Of a stretch of 64,000 bases of DNA, positions 12,479 through 24,309 are shown one piece after another. The notes beneath the pieces were generated by a model. That model did not search any database. It was not told where the DNA came from and worked only from the letters and a program-made list of their open reading frames with translations. The position numbers and the translations under genes are program-made. Within the stretch, counting starts at the first letter, position 1. Every line of letters begins with the position of its first letter. Origin of the DNA: Cloeon dipterum (lineage: Eukaryota; Arthropoda; Insecta; Ephemeroptera; Baetidae); NCBI RefSeq assembly GCF_949628265.1, contig NC_088788.1:34458335-34522334 (forward strand), given 5' to 3'.

Positions 12479-15400
12479 CTGTCGACGTAGTCGCCGAGGA
12501 AGAGGTAGTTGGAGTTGGGAGGGTAGCCGAGCTTGTCGAAATGGCGCAGCAGGTCGATGTACTGCCCGTGGATGTCGCCGACGATGTGGACGGGGGCCTC
12601 GAGCTCCAGAAGCACCGGCTGTTCCATGGTCACCTCGCGACACGCGGCGATCAGCTGCCGGATGGTGCTCTCGCTCAGACGCGCCGACAGCTGCGGACAC
12701 CGAGACACAAATTGGGTCAAACTCGGGCGGCACTAACTTTGCCCTAATCGCACTCTGTTGGTTGGTTGTTCAAAACTTTGCTCTCTGTTCCGGGAGAAAG
12801 TTGCTGGCCTTTAACGGCTTATCCCACATGCTGGCTTACAACAAGCGAAAGTCGTCAATTTTATTATCTTTCTTGGTTTGAAGAGAGCCAACTTTTGATC
12901 TATTAAAGTAATATGGTTCCTCATAATTTGTGATAGGGTCGCCGTAAATGGCCCGAACGCACTCTAACGGAATTTCCCCGAAGAAATGGCCCTGAAAGCA
13001 ATTTGCCCGATTTCTATCTACTTTTTCCTGGATGAAATCGATCAAACAGATTGAGAAAAATACCTGATCTGGCAATTTTCGATCTCGTTTGATCAACTTC
13101 CCGTCAAGTTGGTCCGGGCCAAATAAATTCGGGCTTCTGTGTGATCACATATTAAAGGATCTCTACTTGTAGATACATTTTTCATACTTCTAATTCCACT
13201 TTTATAGAAGAAAATATTATCATATTAAATTTATAGCTGAAAACTGTCATAAAGCGAAAACGTCTGAAATGGGTGTGAAATCCTGAAGTGTTATATACCA
13301 ATAAAACTGCTAAAAACTACTTTTTCTGGTTCAATGGGCACTTAAATTTTGATTTAAGCAACTAGAAGAAAATTAATTATAAAATTATTTATTTATTGGG
13401 ACCGCCTTCTATATGTTATAAACCAATGCGAGTGGAAAAACAATCAATCAATACAAATAATACTGAACAATGAGTCCGTTTTATGCGGGGTTCACCAATT
13501 TTGCAATGCGCAAAGATTAATTTTTTTTCGCACAAAAAAGCTGGAAAAACCACCAGTTTTGGAATTTCCGCATTTTCCCGATTTGAACCCCGAAAAAGTT
13601 ACATTTCGCGTCAAAAAGAGTAAGAAATTGTGGAAAATTACGATGAGTTTTAACATTTCCGGCCTTTTGGAGAAACCAGTGGTTTTTATACTGATTTTGT
13701 ACGTATCCAAATTTGTAGTCATCCATCGTGGGAATTTTTGATCTTCAATAAAAATGTATGCTTTTCGGAAAAATGCGCAATATTGCAGAAAAAGCCCGCA
13801 AATAGCCAGTTTTTTTTGCAATGCAGTTATCGACAAAAATGCGGGTTTTTGCGAAACCTGGTTCTATGTGTTAATTAATTTTCCTCAATTCATATTTAAT
13901 TTAAAAATAATTGATGTGGATTTAAAATGGCAAAGCTTAAAAAATCATATTAAAATAAATTAGAAGAGTTTCACCACGCAAAGTTAACAGGAAAAGTTTT
14001 TGTGCAACCAGTTCTAGCAGAAACTGGCAATCAGGTGAAGCTAATTTAAAACTTTCAAGTTCCCTGGTACCAAGGGCAAATTAACGACCTCTCTGAAGGT
14101 CGCACAGCTTGAACATAATATTAAACAAAAACAATTACAGCATGAGGTGTGGTATACGTGGGACTGAAAACACATGGTGCGCAGCACAAGGACAACACAC
14201 ATGAATTATTGCAACTAATCATGATGCACATCGCAGCATAACGCTCATCGCGCTCGCATTAGCATGCATTAAAGCACGAGTTGGGGCGCAAATAATGCTG
14301 GCAGGGCAGCTATAGGCAAGGGCAAAATCCAATTAGAGTTTTGCGCAGCGTGAAACCCAGCGTGATTGCATGTCTTTTAATTAGTTGGATTTAAACGGTC
14401 GTGTGTCCGAAAAGCGGTGGGCTGCGCATTAACACGCGAGTTTCGCGGGAAGAGAGGAAGGCAGGAAAACTGGCTCTTGACTCGGTTCGCGTTCGCACTG
14501 CCGAGAAGGGGGCTCGATCTGATCTCGAGGGGCAAACAGTCAGTCAAGTCAGTCGATCGGGCAGCGAGTGGAGAGAAAGAATGAAAACACTGCACTTCAC
14601 AACGACTGATAAGGCGCGCGCGAGAGAATAAAGAGGAGCAAGGATAGAGAAGGCTCGTTCGGAGTAGGTCATTGGAAATGAAAATTTCTTTCTCGTCTGG
14701 CCAGCAGGAAGCCGGCCCCAAGGACGACGGAGTGGAACTTCTATAGATTTTCTCTGTCAAACCGTGTCTGATTTATCAGATATTACCCCCGACCCTTGTC
14801 CTCTCGCTGATGACTAGGAGTGAGAAAGGCTGTTTGCAGCTGCGTTCCGCGAATACCTTTTCTGCTCTCGTTCGACGCAATCACTAAATTCTCTTTTTCG
14901 GCTTCTCTGAGCTCAACAAATTATCTAGATCAGGCGAAAAACTGCATGTTAAAGCGACAAACCGCTTTGAAAATTTTTAGTAATTTAACTCTAATTGACA
15001 GCCCGTTTGATCGAATTTTAAGACATTCTTACCAATTTCAAAGCAATGGGAGATATTTGAGTATTTCTGAGATGTCAGAGATCGCAAAAAGGTGGTAAAT
15101 TTCAGTGAATCAACGGGTAATAGCTGGTTTTTGCACCTTTCCCGTGGCTTTCTGGCGTTTAAATCAAAGACCTCAGTACGGGAGGCGAAAAGATTGGGCC
15201 CAAGCTACTCTGCCAGCCTTTTGTTATCCGCTCGGTGGTGTTATTGGGACCCCCGATGAGCTCATAGCCCACGGGATGTGCTGAGCAGAGGTTAAAAATG
15301 TAAAAAAATAAAACTAATTGGCTGCTCTATCTCGCACAGCTTCTCATAACTCACTATAACGTCGTAAAATTAAACTCATTTCCCTTGGTGAATATAGCGC

Positions 15401-17389
15401 TGGAGTAAAACAAACTCACCACAGACTAAAACTTTGCATCGAAGCAGTTTCCTTGTAACTTGTAATGAAAAATTAAACTGCGCACTAATTAAAAATGTAT
15501 TATCCATTTGCTCTTTGTCGCTGGAAAGCATGTACAACTTGCAACAAAACATAGTTGGAAATTTCCTTTTTGCTGCAAAACAATATGAAAGAGACTAGCA
15601 AAGTAGCAAGTAGCCTCCTTATAACAAAGACTCTGCCTCAAAGCGAGGCTCATCTCGTTAAAAAAAAGTCGTTAGGTCGGAGCAATAAACCGCAAGAGAG
15701 CCATTTAAATTTTAGGACATTTGGTCGAAATGCCGTTACAAACGTACGCGATCTAATTGCAAAGTGTAATAAAACTGGCGAATAAAGAAGGCGGGCGCCT
15801 TGCAAGAAAATCCGTCCTTGCGGTGTCAGCGGCCTGTTCGCTTGCTACAAGTGCGCAAGGCGACGGCATTAATAAATTGCTGTCTTCCTCCCCGAAGGTT
15901 TGGTGAAAAAACTACATCATTCTTTCGGCCAGATGAGAGCCGAGGCTTTTTCAGCACAAATTTCTTCGCAGCGCAGCCAGGCTGTTTTCCAGAGGGACCT
16001 TCACAAACTCTGAGTGTGTTCCATTCGCGTAATCACGGGAGTCACGCATCATTTCGGAGCGAGTGCGTTCGTAAGAGGAAAATACGCGTACGAATTGAAG
16101 TAATGATTGAGTTCCTTTGATGACGTCATGATTTTGCATGAATCCATGAGAATGCTAGTTATTTTCAAGAAGCTAAAATGCAGACGAGAGTCTATTGGTA
16201 TTCAGATCGCTGACAGTTTGATAAATATTGGAAATCCCACATACAGAATGGTTTGGCAGACAGTTTTTTTCAGGATTTAACGATGGATGGAATTAAAAGG
16301 TCAAAATATTTTCAAAAGTCTCCCAAAGCAGAAATAAGATGTTTACTTACTATCTCTTATGGTCGAAGTGCAAAACAACGAATTGAATGACATAAATGTA
16401 TTATTATTTTATTTTATTATTCAATTCAATTCATTTTATCTGTCTCTTAGCATGGTAATACATTCAGGTGAGGATTATCTTATTTAACTATTTAACGTGT
16501 TTTCGGTTAGCAAACAAATTTAAAAGATAATTCAACTGTCAGAGACTCACTATAGGGTGGTTTTAGGTTGTATTGGTTCTAAAATTGTACTGGAAACCGA
16601 TCTATGACATTGACCTTCGAGGGCGCCAGAAAAGTTGTTTGCCGAGTTCAACGGTGTCCGAAAACCAGCAAAAATGTGAAATTCGGAGGTTTTCCCACGG
16701 CACTTCCAAAAGGCTGAAAATTGCACCAAAAATCCTCAAAATCGCCGGACCCCTAAGGCAAACGCTCTTATAATTTCGGAGACTTTCAGATAATACCGCA
16801 ATTTAAGTTCTGAAAATAAGGGGAGAATTTTTATTTTCTTTCCTTTTCGTTAAACTCGTTAAACAGAGTCTGATTGTGAGAGCCCCTGCAGTTATAAGAA
16901 TTATGCTTTTTGCTCGGCAATAATGTTCGGCGTGTTGCATACATAACTCGATTGCTCACGCGGATTTCTGTGAATGACAGCTATATTATGTAAGCTGCAT
17001 TATTTGCAACTTGCAAAATTAGTAATAATAGTACAGTAATGTCCTTATAGTGGCGATTGAGCAACGAAATCGTACAACGGTAGATTATTTTCTGCTTTGC
17101 GACAAAAAAGTGAGGCTGTGTCGTGTTATTTGGCTGAAATTACGTGAGAAAATAAATCAAGCGATATATTTAGAATGTCAGTGAAAATTAATTCAAGCCA
17201 AATTATAGCGTTGATATAAAGCCCTCTACATAACAGCAATTTTATTTTACTTTTTAAATATGCATCCAGAAAAAAGCACAGATTAAAACATATTCGTACC
17301 TCTTTAGTCGACGACGGATTTTTCTCATACTTCTTCTTAGCGTTGAGAAGTTGATCTATAACCTTGTCGACCTCCAATTTGCTCTTCAT
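12479..17389 (-). CDS. divergent PP1-type Ser/Thr protein phosphatase, 5' part (two exons)
   Basis: Partial gene. Exon 1 (17300-17389) starts at the ATG and encodes 30 residues resembling the PP1 N-terminal helix; it ends AAAGAG before GTACGA. Exon 2 (12479-12690) follows a CCGCAG acceptor in the same phase and encodes residues 31-100. It carries the metallophosphatase motifs GDIHGQ (metal ligands D69 and H71) and GDYVDR (D97). It ends in phase 2 before GTATGA, splitting the Arg codon. The spacing to GDIHG is close to that of PP1, and the LLELEAP and [12 protein letters not shown] blocks are PP1-like. However, [13 protein letters not shown] and [12 protein letters not shown] differ from canonical PP1, so this is a diverged paralogue of the type seen in several insects. 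The GNHE, RxxH and C-terminal exons are not in the window and must lie to the left, after an intron of at least 12.4 kb. Exon 2 is much GC-richer than its surroundings. Family assignment is strong; the exact paralogue is unknown. Confidence 0.82.
12691..17299 (-). other. 4.6 kb intron 1 of the PP1-type gene
   Basis: Bounded by a GTACGA donor at 17299 and a CCGCAG acceptor ending at 12691, read on the minus strand. It holds GC-richer islands near 14150-14750 and 15880-16130, and an AT-rich stretch near 13470-13880 with a short inverted pair built on AAAACCAC/GTGGTTTT. No nested gene is recognised. Confidence 0.6.
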
Positions 17390-17660
17390 TACTCTCGGCG
17401 ATGAATTACAGTCGGCTACAACTCCTGATTTTGCTGCAGCTGGTCCGCGGCGTGTTTCGCCGGTGGAGGGAGCAGGCCGAGTGAGTGAGGACGGGAGGCC
17501 GAAAGCGACGACGTAGTGGTAGTGGTGGCGGGCGGGCGGGTGGATTCGCTTGGCCGCCCCGCCGCCTGCACGACACTCCCTCTCGCTCTAGTCCCCTTAT
17601 TAGGAGGGCTGGCTAGGAGAGAGTAAGACGGTGGGTGCATCAAATATTTAATACATTGTA
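17390..17660 (-). promoter_or_regulatory. GC-rich 5' leader/promoter of the PP1-type gene
   Basis: A GC-rich island lies immediately upstream of the phosphatase ATG. It carries runs of GGCGGGCGGGCGGG (17527-17540) and CCACTACCACTACG on the minus strand. The frame of the phosphatase stays open upstream without another ATG, so I take this as 5' leader and core promoter rather than coding. No TATA box was identified. Confidence 0.45.
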
Positions 17661-19783
17661 CTATATGGGGCAGGCAAGAAAACTTGCTTTGAAGATCCGC
17701 GCTCCTTTCAATTTCCGTCTTGGCATTCTACCGACACTGGGTTTTTTCATACTTAATGGAGCACTATGCGGCTTTGAGTTGTTTGTATGCAGAGAAACCC
17801 TTTTTCTCCACTAATGCAATTGTTCTGACAACACATATTTTTTTGTTTAAAGCAGGCTTTGCATTGCATAAATCTTTTTAAAATGTTTAAATTAAAAAAT
17901 TAAAAAAAACGACGAAAAGTTATTTTCACATAATATTTTGATGATAAAGACGCTTTGATTTAAATAATATAGAGCTAAAAATAAAATTTTGAGTATGTCC
18001 TGGAATTTTTCGAAAATTTTAAATGCAGGACATCTTGGTCAGGATGAAATTTTTGCCACTCTCTATAGTAAGATTTACGCTTAGCAACCCTCTTTAAGGA
18101 TTTATCTTTGAAGGCCAAAGATCAAGGTCAAAATTTTAAACTATAAATGTACAAAAAAGCTCGAACAACAGCAAAAGCATGATAGTATACTTCTTACTAC
18201 TGCAGCCTAGATAGCTTTCATATCGTTATGAAATTTTCAGGGGATATGTATGAGGACGTATTAATTAAAGTGTCAACGCTAATTTTACCCCTACGATTTT
18301 TCCACTCCCTAAAATGTGAATTTCCGATATTTCGGCTTCTTGGGAAACGTGATTATAGTTCATTCGAGTCAAAAAGACCTAATTTTCATCAAGGGTTGTT
18401 CCAATTCCGGCCACACCACCTCAAAACAACCCCTACACAACCTCAAAACCCAAGTAAATTCGAAACCAGGCAGAGATTCAACTTGCTCACGTCAATTTCT
18501 TGTGTGTCTGGGTTGTAAACACAAAGCTGATTAAATCCCTGACTGCAGTAACCCCCTCACCCCCTTTAACTCCTGTGTTCATAATTGTAAATATTAAAAT
18601 GTCCATATTTTCGTAATATAAGAAACAATAAAATTGGAAAACTTTGAAGTAACTTGTTTAGAGATTTTATAAAAGTTTCTAAGCGCTCAATGAAAACATT
18701 ATTGTTTAACACATTCTTTTATTTTGATGCAGCTATATCTAATTGTTTTATACTCTGGTCATTATTCCGTTCATTTCCACCCATGTGTTTACGTATTATA
18801 GCAGATAGCCGATAATAATCACACGATAGTCAAAAGGCCTTGTAGTTAAAAGGTAAACAAGCGTGAAACACGCATACTTACCAAAGCTGCAACCTATCAA
18901 GCAAGTGATCTGCGTGTTGGGAACGCTTAAATTCCATTGCACGCCTGGGAAATGAGTTTTTGAGCCCGCAGTTTGTCTACAGTTAAGGTTAAGGTGGATC
19001 CTCAAAATCCTACTCAATTTTTAATCGATTTTGTTCTGTCATGTGAATTTTAAAATTTACCATCGCATTCCTTTTTATAAAATTGATGGTCAGACAGAGA
19101 GCATAATAAGTATATTTAGCCCGCCGAATTTTTTTAAGTATTCTTGGTAACCAAAAAAAGGCATCAAACTTAAAAAATCAGAAATGAATGTTCATCAAGA
19201 ATTGTGTAATTCACAGAATTTTATTATATGCTAAAGCGATGCTTAAAATTTAAGTTCACAGATAAAACATTTTGTTCCATTTGATCATCAGATAAATATT
19301 TACGTCCAACCCGTCACGTCATTCTTACCATGGAAATGCCCAACAGGTTCCTGACCAAGCAGAAGCAACACCAATTTGTGGCACTATCGGATTACCAGAA
19401 AACCCATATTTATTCTCAGAAAACGCGAAAGTGGGAAAAAAACTAGAGTCAAAAATGTCAAGTTCATGCCAAATAATAAACTGTATTTTAAAAAGTAACT
19501 AAGAGTATCATCAATCAAGATGCTGGAGAGAAAAAGTATTACCAGACAATCATCCAACCGAGGTCAATGTATCGCAAAAAATTGCAACCGATTTATAACA
19601 GAAGTAGTATTTTGATGCGGTTTGATGAAAAATTTGTAGTCATTTACTTATGGTCCTGTGGCGGCGTTGCTTTTTTTTAACATATCACCAAAACGAAGTT
19701 GAACAACACTCGAGAGTCACATCGTCGAGGCACACAACAATAAGCAAACAACAAAGAGTGTGTTGCGGTCACTGACTCCTCAC
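17661..19783. other. noncoding DNA between PP1-type gene and GMP synthetase
   Basis: AT-rich DNA. An open frame at 18228-18518 (plus) has no family resemblance and low-complexity composition. Part of the right end must be the 3' UTR of gmps. An AATAAA on the minus strand at 19409-19414 is a candidate poly(A) signal for it, about 370 bp past the stop codon. Confidence 0.4.
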
Positions 19784-22700
19784 TCACTCCCATTCCGTGG
19801 TGCCGGGTGGCTTTGAGGTTAGGTCGTAGAGCACACGCGAAATGCCAGGTACAGCCAGTACGTCGTTGGCCATTCTCATCACCACCTGAACATCGATTTC
19901 AGAGTTAAAAAAAAGTAAAAAAATGGGTGGGGGAAGCACTGATCAGATGGAGGAAAAATTTTTCCAGAAAAATTCTTAGTTACCTCTTCAGGAATTTCCT
20001 TTCCAGGAGTGGCCGGCATACCAGTCATAAAGTCTTGAGTCAAAAATGGTCGCAGTACAATAGAGTGTTGGCAAGACGGGATTCGTCCAATCGAGTCTCG
20101 GTCAAAGTGGATGGGGATTAGCACCACTGGCATTTGACTCACTCGGCTGTAGAAGTCTGAGCTTATCAGCACCTGTCAATGATAAAAAAAATCGATTTTT
20201 CATTGAGTCTAAGCTTAGAATTAGAAATTACCTGGTTGGCAATATGGTCTGCTTGTCTGATGGTGCTAATGATGCTTGTTGTGAGATAGGTGGGGGTCAC
20301 ATCTTGCACGGGGTCTCGCACCATCTTGCCGAAAATGTAGCAGACACGGTTGATGTTGTGACAGATCCTAGGGATAATTCTGGCGAGGAACATGAGGTCC
20401 TCCCAAACAGGGGGACCGTCACACGAAATTCCCACTACGTAACTATAGCTGCGACTATCACCCTGCAAACAGAACAATTTTATTTGAGACGATGCTGAGT
20501 GAGAAAGTGCTTGGGGTCGATGTGACTGTTTAATTTTGAACCAACTTAAAATGAAGTAGCTTTACCTGAACGCCGACACTTCGGATAGGCAAAAGGATAG
20601 CTGCCAGCTGTAGCTTGCTCGAGATGAGAAGCAGTTGCTTCCTCTCTTCCTCAGTCGTCGCATTTTCGATTCTGTTTAGAAGAGCGTGTTTCTGCAATCG
20701 GATTGAGTCACATTTGGAAAATGAAAGCCACGCAAAGTCGCACCTTCTGCAGCATCTGGTTGTATTCGACAATAATTTTGACAACAACTTGTGACTCTGA
20801 AAAGTCTTTTTCAATGTACGGTTCCTCGGCACACAGGACACGCATGGCCAAGCCCGGCCCTGGGAAGGGGTGCCGCATGACCATGTCGTTGGGCAGTCCG
20901 AGGTCGCGACCCAAATTTCGCACCTCGTCTTTGTGAAAGTCTTTGAGCGGCTCGACAACACGGCCAGCACTTCTCAGCTGCCGCACGAGTTCAGTGTCGT
21001 TGTGGTGGGTCTTGATCACGTCGGCTTTCGAGCTGGCCAGAATGGACGCCGACTCGATGAGGTCAGGTCTCAGGGTGCCTTGCCCGAGGAATACGTCTTC
21101 CGGACGCAGATTCAACTCCTGGATAATTTCGTTGGCAAGCTGTCGGCACAAGAGTTAGTTTTTGAGATACAGAGTCTCTTAGGTTTCTAGAGGTCCCATC
21201 CGTGAGATTTAAGGCGGAAGCTGGCAGTACCGGATTAGCCGAATTTTTTTCCCTGGCGGCTGGCTATTTTCACCGGCGGCTGACAATATTTTAAACGGGA
21301 AGTTTGATAGTGCTTGATGACCCGAGGGGCAGCAAGATATTTTTTCTCGTGCACTTTTAATTTAAGACCTTTTTCCCTGATGGCTGGCGCAGCGCAGCGC
21401 GGCTGGCTGAGACCTCTTGTTTTTGCGTTCACGTGAATAGTGAAAAAAAAATCAAAATTGCACGATCAGCGAAATATGCCCTCCTGAGGTCAGACTAGAC
21501 CAGCAGAATTTAATTCCCAAGCGTGGGCACTTAAACGACTTCTGACGGGCTCTGTATTGGTTCAATCTGCAAGATCTACACGCTGCTAGAACGGCCAAAT
21601 CAAGATCTTTCAGAATATGTTCAATTGGACCCTTTTGAAACCATCTTAAGAGTGAATTTGGGTGAAACTCACATGGACAAACATATCTCCAATGATTTTT
21701 CTCTTCTCTTCCGGAGAGATAGTGGCATTTAGCGTTTTAGTAACGTGTGCCCTTGAGGTAGGATCCCTTTTATCTGCTGGAATGACTGTTGAACCATACG
21801 CAAACTTCTGAGCTGCGTTTACGGCTGGAAAGGAAGCAAACATTAAGAATGGGCGACTTTTAAAAAATAAGATACCCACTTCTCAATTTTAGACCCAGGT
21901 TGCTGAGCGACTCTTCCACCTTTTGGCTCTCCTGCTTCCTCATGAAGCCGTTGTCTATGTGCACAGCGATAACTTGATCGTCTCTCAGAGCTTTGTGCAA
22001 CAGTGCCGCACACACCGTCGAGTCAACTCCGCCACTACATAACAACTGTCACCAAGCAGCCACTGTTACGCATCTCGTCAAAAGTTTCTTTTCGCGAGCT
22101 TACCAAAACTTTGTGGTTTCCAACGGTGTCTTTTACGTACTTGATGCATTGCTCCTCTCTGCTCTGCAGGGTGAAGTTGCCAGTCAGACCGGCAATGTCC
22201 ATGAGGAAATTCTTCATCATGGCCTGGCCGTTCGGGGTCAAGTCCACCTAGTGGCACACACACAGAATTAGGGCCACCTCTCCAAGACAGAGCACTCAAA
22301 CATGCCTCTGGATGGAACTGGACACCATACAGTCTCATCTTGTCGTTGCAAATCCCTGCTACTATGGATCCAGACATGGAAATCACTCTGAAGTGTTCCG
22401 CCACCTTGTCAATGCTGTCTCCGTGAGTTAGCAACACTTGCTGTTCCTTTTGGAGGCCCCTGCAGTGAAGTGTTATGTTTAAATTTGACAAAATAGGAAA
22501 TAAGAGGCGAAAATGAGACGTACTTGAAGAGCAGGCACTTTTCGTCCACGTCAATGCTGAACTGACCATCTTCTCTGACCTCTTTGCGCACCACTTGGCC
22601 GCCAAACTCTTTGTTAAGCATCTGCATGCCATAGCAAATTCCTGCAAGCAAAGGCATGTTTAGAAATTTAATAGGGATACTGCGGGCAGGGTTTACCTAA

Positions 22701-24309
22701 GACGGGCACTCCTATCCTGAAGATGTCAGCATCGTACCTAGGCGCATCCTCGGCATAGACCGAGTTCGGCCCACCAGAAATGATGACGGCCCTGAAATGA
22801 ATGAGGGTTTTTATTATTTGTTTACAGTCAGTTCTAATTCAAAAGGTTTAATGGGTGCAGGAATGTTTGATAGAATGTAGCCTTGAACTTATTCTTTATT
22901 GTCAAGGGTGTTCTCTATCAATTTTTCTGTAGGAGGTTTGTATCAACCATCAGTCAAGTCTATTGTCATGACAGCTTTCTTGACCTCCATGTAAGGTGTA
23001 AGTAGATCTAAATATCAAATTGAATTCAACGAACTTTGAAACAATAAAGATTGTCGACACCCTTCAGAATTGGACGAAATTTGCCATTGGTATTAAGACC
23101 AAAGGGAGCGAGATACGATGTGATAAGTCCAGAATTTAGATTCTCGTGGTGGAAAACACATGGAACGATATTAAGAACGCTCAGTTCTGACTAATTTAAT
23201 ATTTAACACGAAAATTCCATCCCCCAGGGAGCAGGGGATGGGTCTTAGCCCCAAACATCACCTCGAAGAAACAAAATTAATTATTTATTTGGGCAAAGCC
23301 GGTCGATATCTACACAAAAAATTACTTTATTTAAAAAAAATCATTTTCAGGGTGCACAAAGCCACGTTTTATCACTTTGACTCGTACTTTCAAAAAAAAA
23401 AAAGGTGTTAAAAGCATTGATACAAAGTGTATAGGCCACAATTTGTCTATCTGGGATTTTTGAAATTTTATTTAGTGGGGTATGCCAGAGTTTTTAAACA
23501 TTTGACTTGATTTTTGTGACTTTGACTTGCTGCCTTAGTCAAATTAAGGACGTTTTTCTCACTAATTTTTTGACCTAACTAGCTCAAACCAGGAAATAAT
23601 TATCAGGCAAACCGCAATTTTTGGCTTTGACCTGATGTTTTAGGGTACTAGGGTTTCGCCTACAGCAAATTTCATGCCAACAGGGTTTCGACACTGTTAA
23701 TTTGATACCAATAATAATTAAAATAAATTTTAGGAAGTTCGTTTAAAGAGAAATCGGGCACAGATACTTTTTCTTGAACCTAACTGCTCAGCACTTCCCG
23801 TGGGCTCCAATAACACAGGCTGGGCCCAACTTGGCCACCTTTACGCCACCCAGCACCTAGATCTTTGATTTAAATCCAAGACATTTGTTCCTAAAACCAC
23901 TGTAAAGGTGGGAAAACCAGCCCGTTGTGGTATCTGAGAATTTCTATACAGTAACACTAAACTAACAACCTTTTGCCATCTCTGACATAGGGCAGCCAGT
24001 AATGAATCGCACGAATGCTAAAAAAATCTCACACTGTGTCGAAACTGCTCATGCTTAACAATGCGAGCCATTGCGTTTCGACCCCGGGCGAGCGAGAAAT
24101 TTGCTTTGCTATACTCACTTGTATCCCTTCTCCTTGATGGTGAAGGCGGGAGTGTCGAGCGGCAGCAACTCGCTCTCGACCTGCAGCTCGCGCACCTTCC
24201 TGTCGATGACCTTGCCGTACTGCGCCCCCGCGTCCAGAATGGCCACCCTCTCGCTGACCCCGCTGGCCAGGGCTCCATTGGTTCGCGTTTCGGGACTCGT
24301 GTTGTGCAT
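19784..24309 (-). CDS. gmps: GMP synthase (glutamine-hydrolysing)
   Basis: Converts XMP, ATP and glutamine to GMP in the cytosol, the last step of de novo guanine nucleotide synthesis. Coding exons in order: 24119-24309, 22697-22791, 22524-22641, 22306-22459, 22104-22247, 21880-22045, 21673-21824, 20744-21139, 20566-20691, 20232-20462, 19984-20172, 19784-19885. All phases join to give 687 aa (human about 693). The class I glutamine amidotransferase domain (about 20-215) has [10 protein letters not shown], the nucleophile Cys in GICYGMQ (C98) and FHPE (H184, E186). The ATP pyrophosphatase P-loop SGGVDST is at 238-244, followed by the IDNGFMRK block. [19 protein letters not shown] and HPFPGPGLA follow, and the C-terminal dimerisation/XMP domain ends in the family-typical TTEWE. 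The start ATG at 24309 lies just after a likely 5' UTR splice acceptor. Intron 1 is 1.3 kb; the intron after exon 7 carries a dispersed repeat; the intron after exon 4 appears to use a GC donor. Confidence 0.96.
21420..21660 (+). repeat. dispersed repeat family A, copy 2 (in a gmps intron)
   Basis: A shortened copy inside the gmps intron between exons 7 and 8. It begins at the block GCGTTCACGTGAATAGTG and contains TGACGGGCTCTGTATTGG, a CTAGAACGGCCAAATC block and TTTCAGAATATG, in the order seen in copies 1 and 3. It is antisense relative to the gene. No coding frame. Confidence 0.6.

Noticed and set aside
13549-13690. short inverted pair (AAAACCAC/GTGGTTTT) in a phosphatase intron
   Set aside because: Arms of about 16 bp with mismatches; too weak to call an element.
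18228-18518. 96-codon open frame on the plus strand
   Set aside because: Unrecognisable composition, no domain, overlapped by another frame; likely chance or old repeat.
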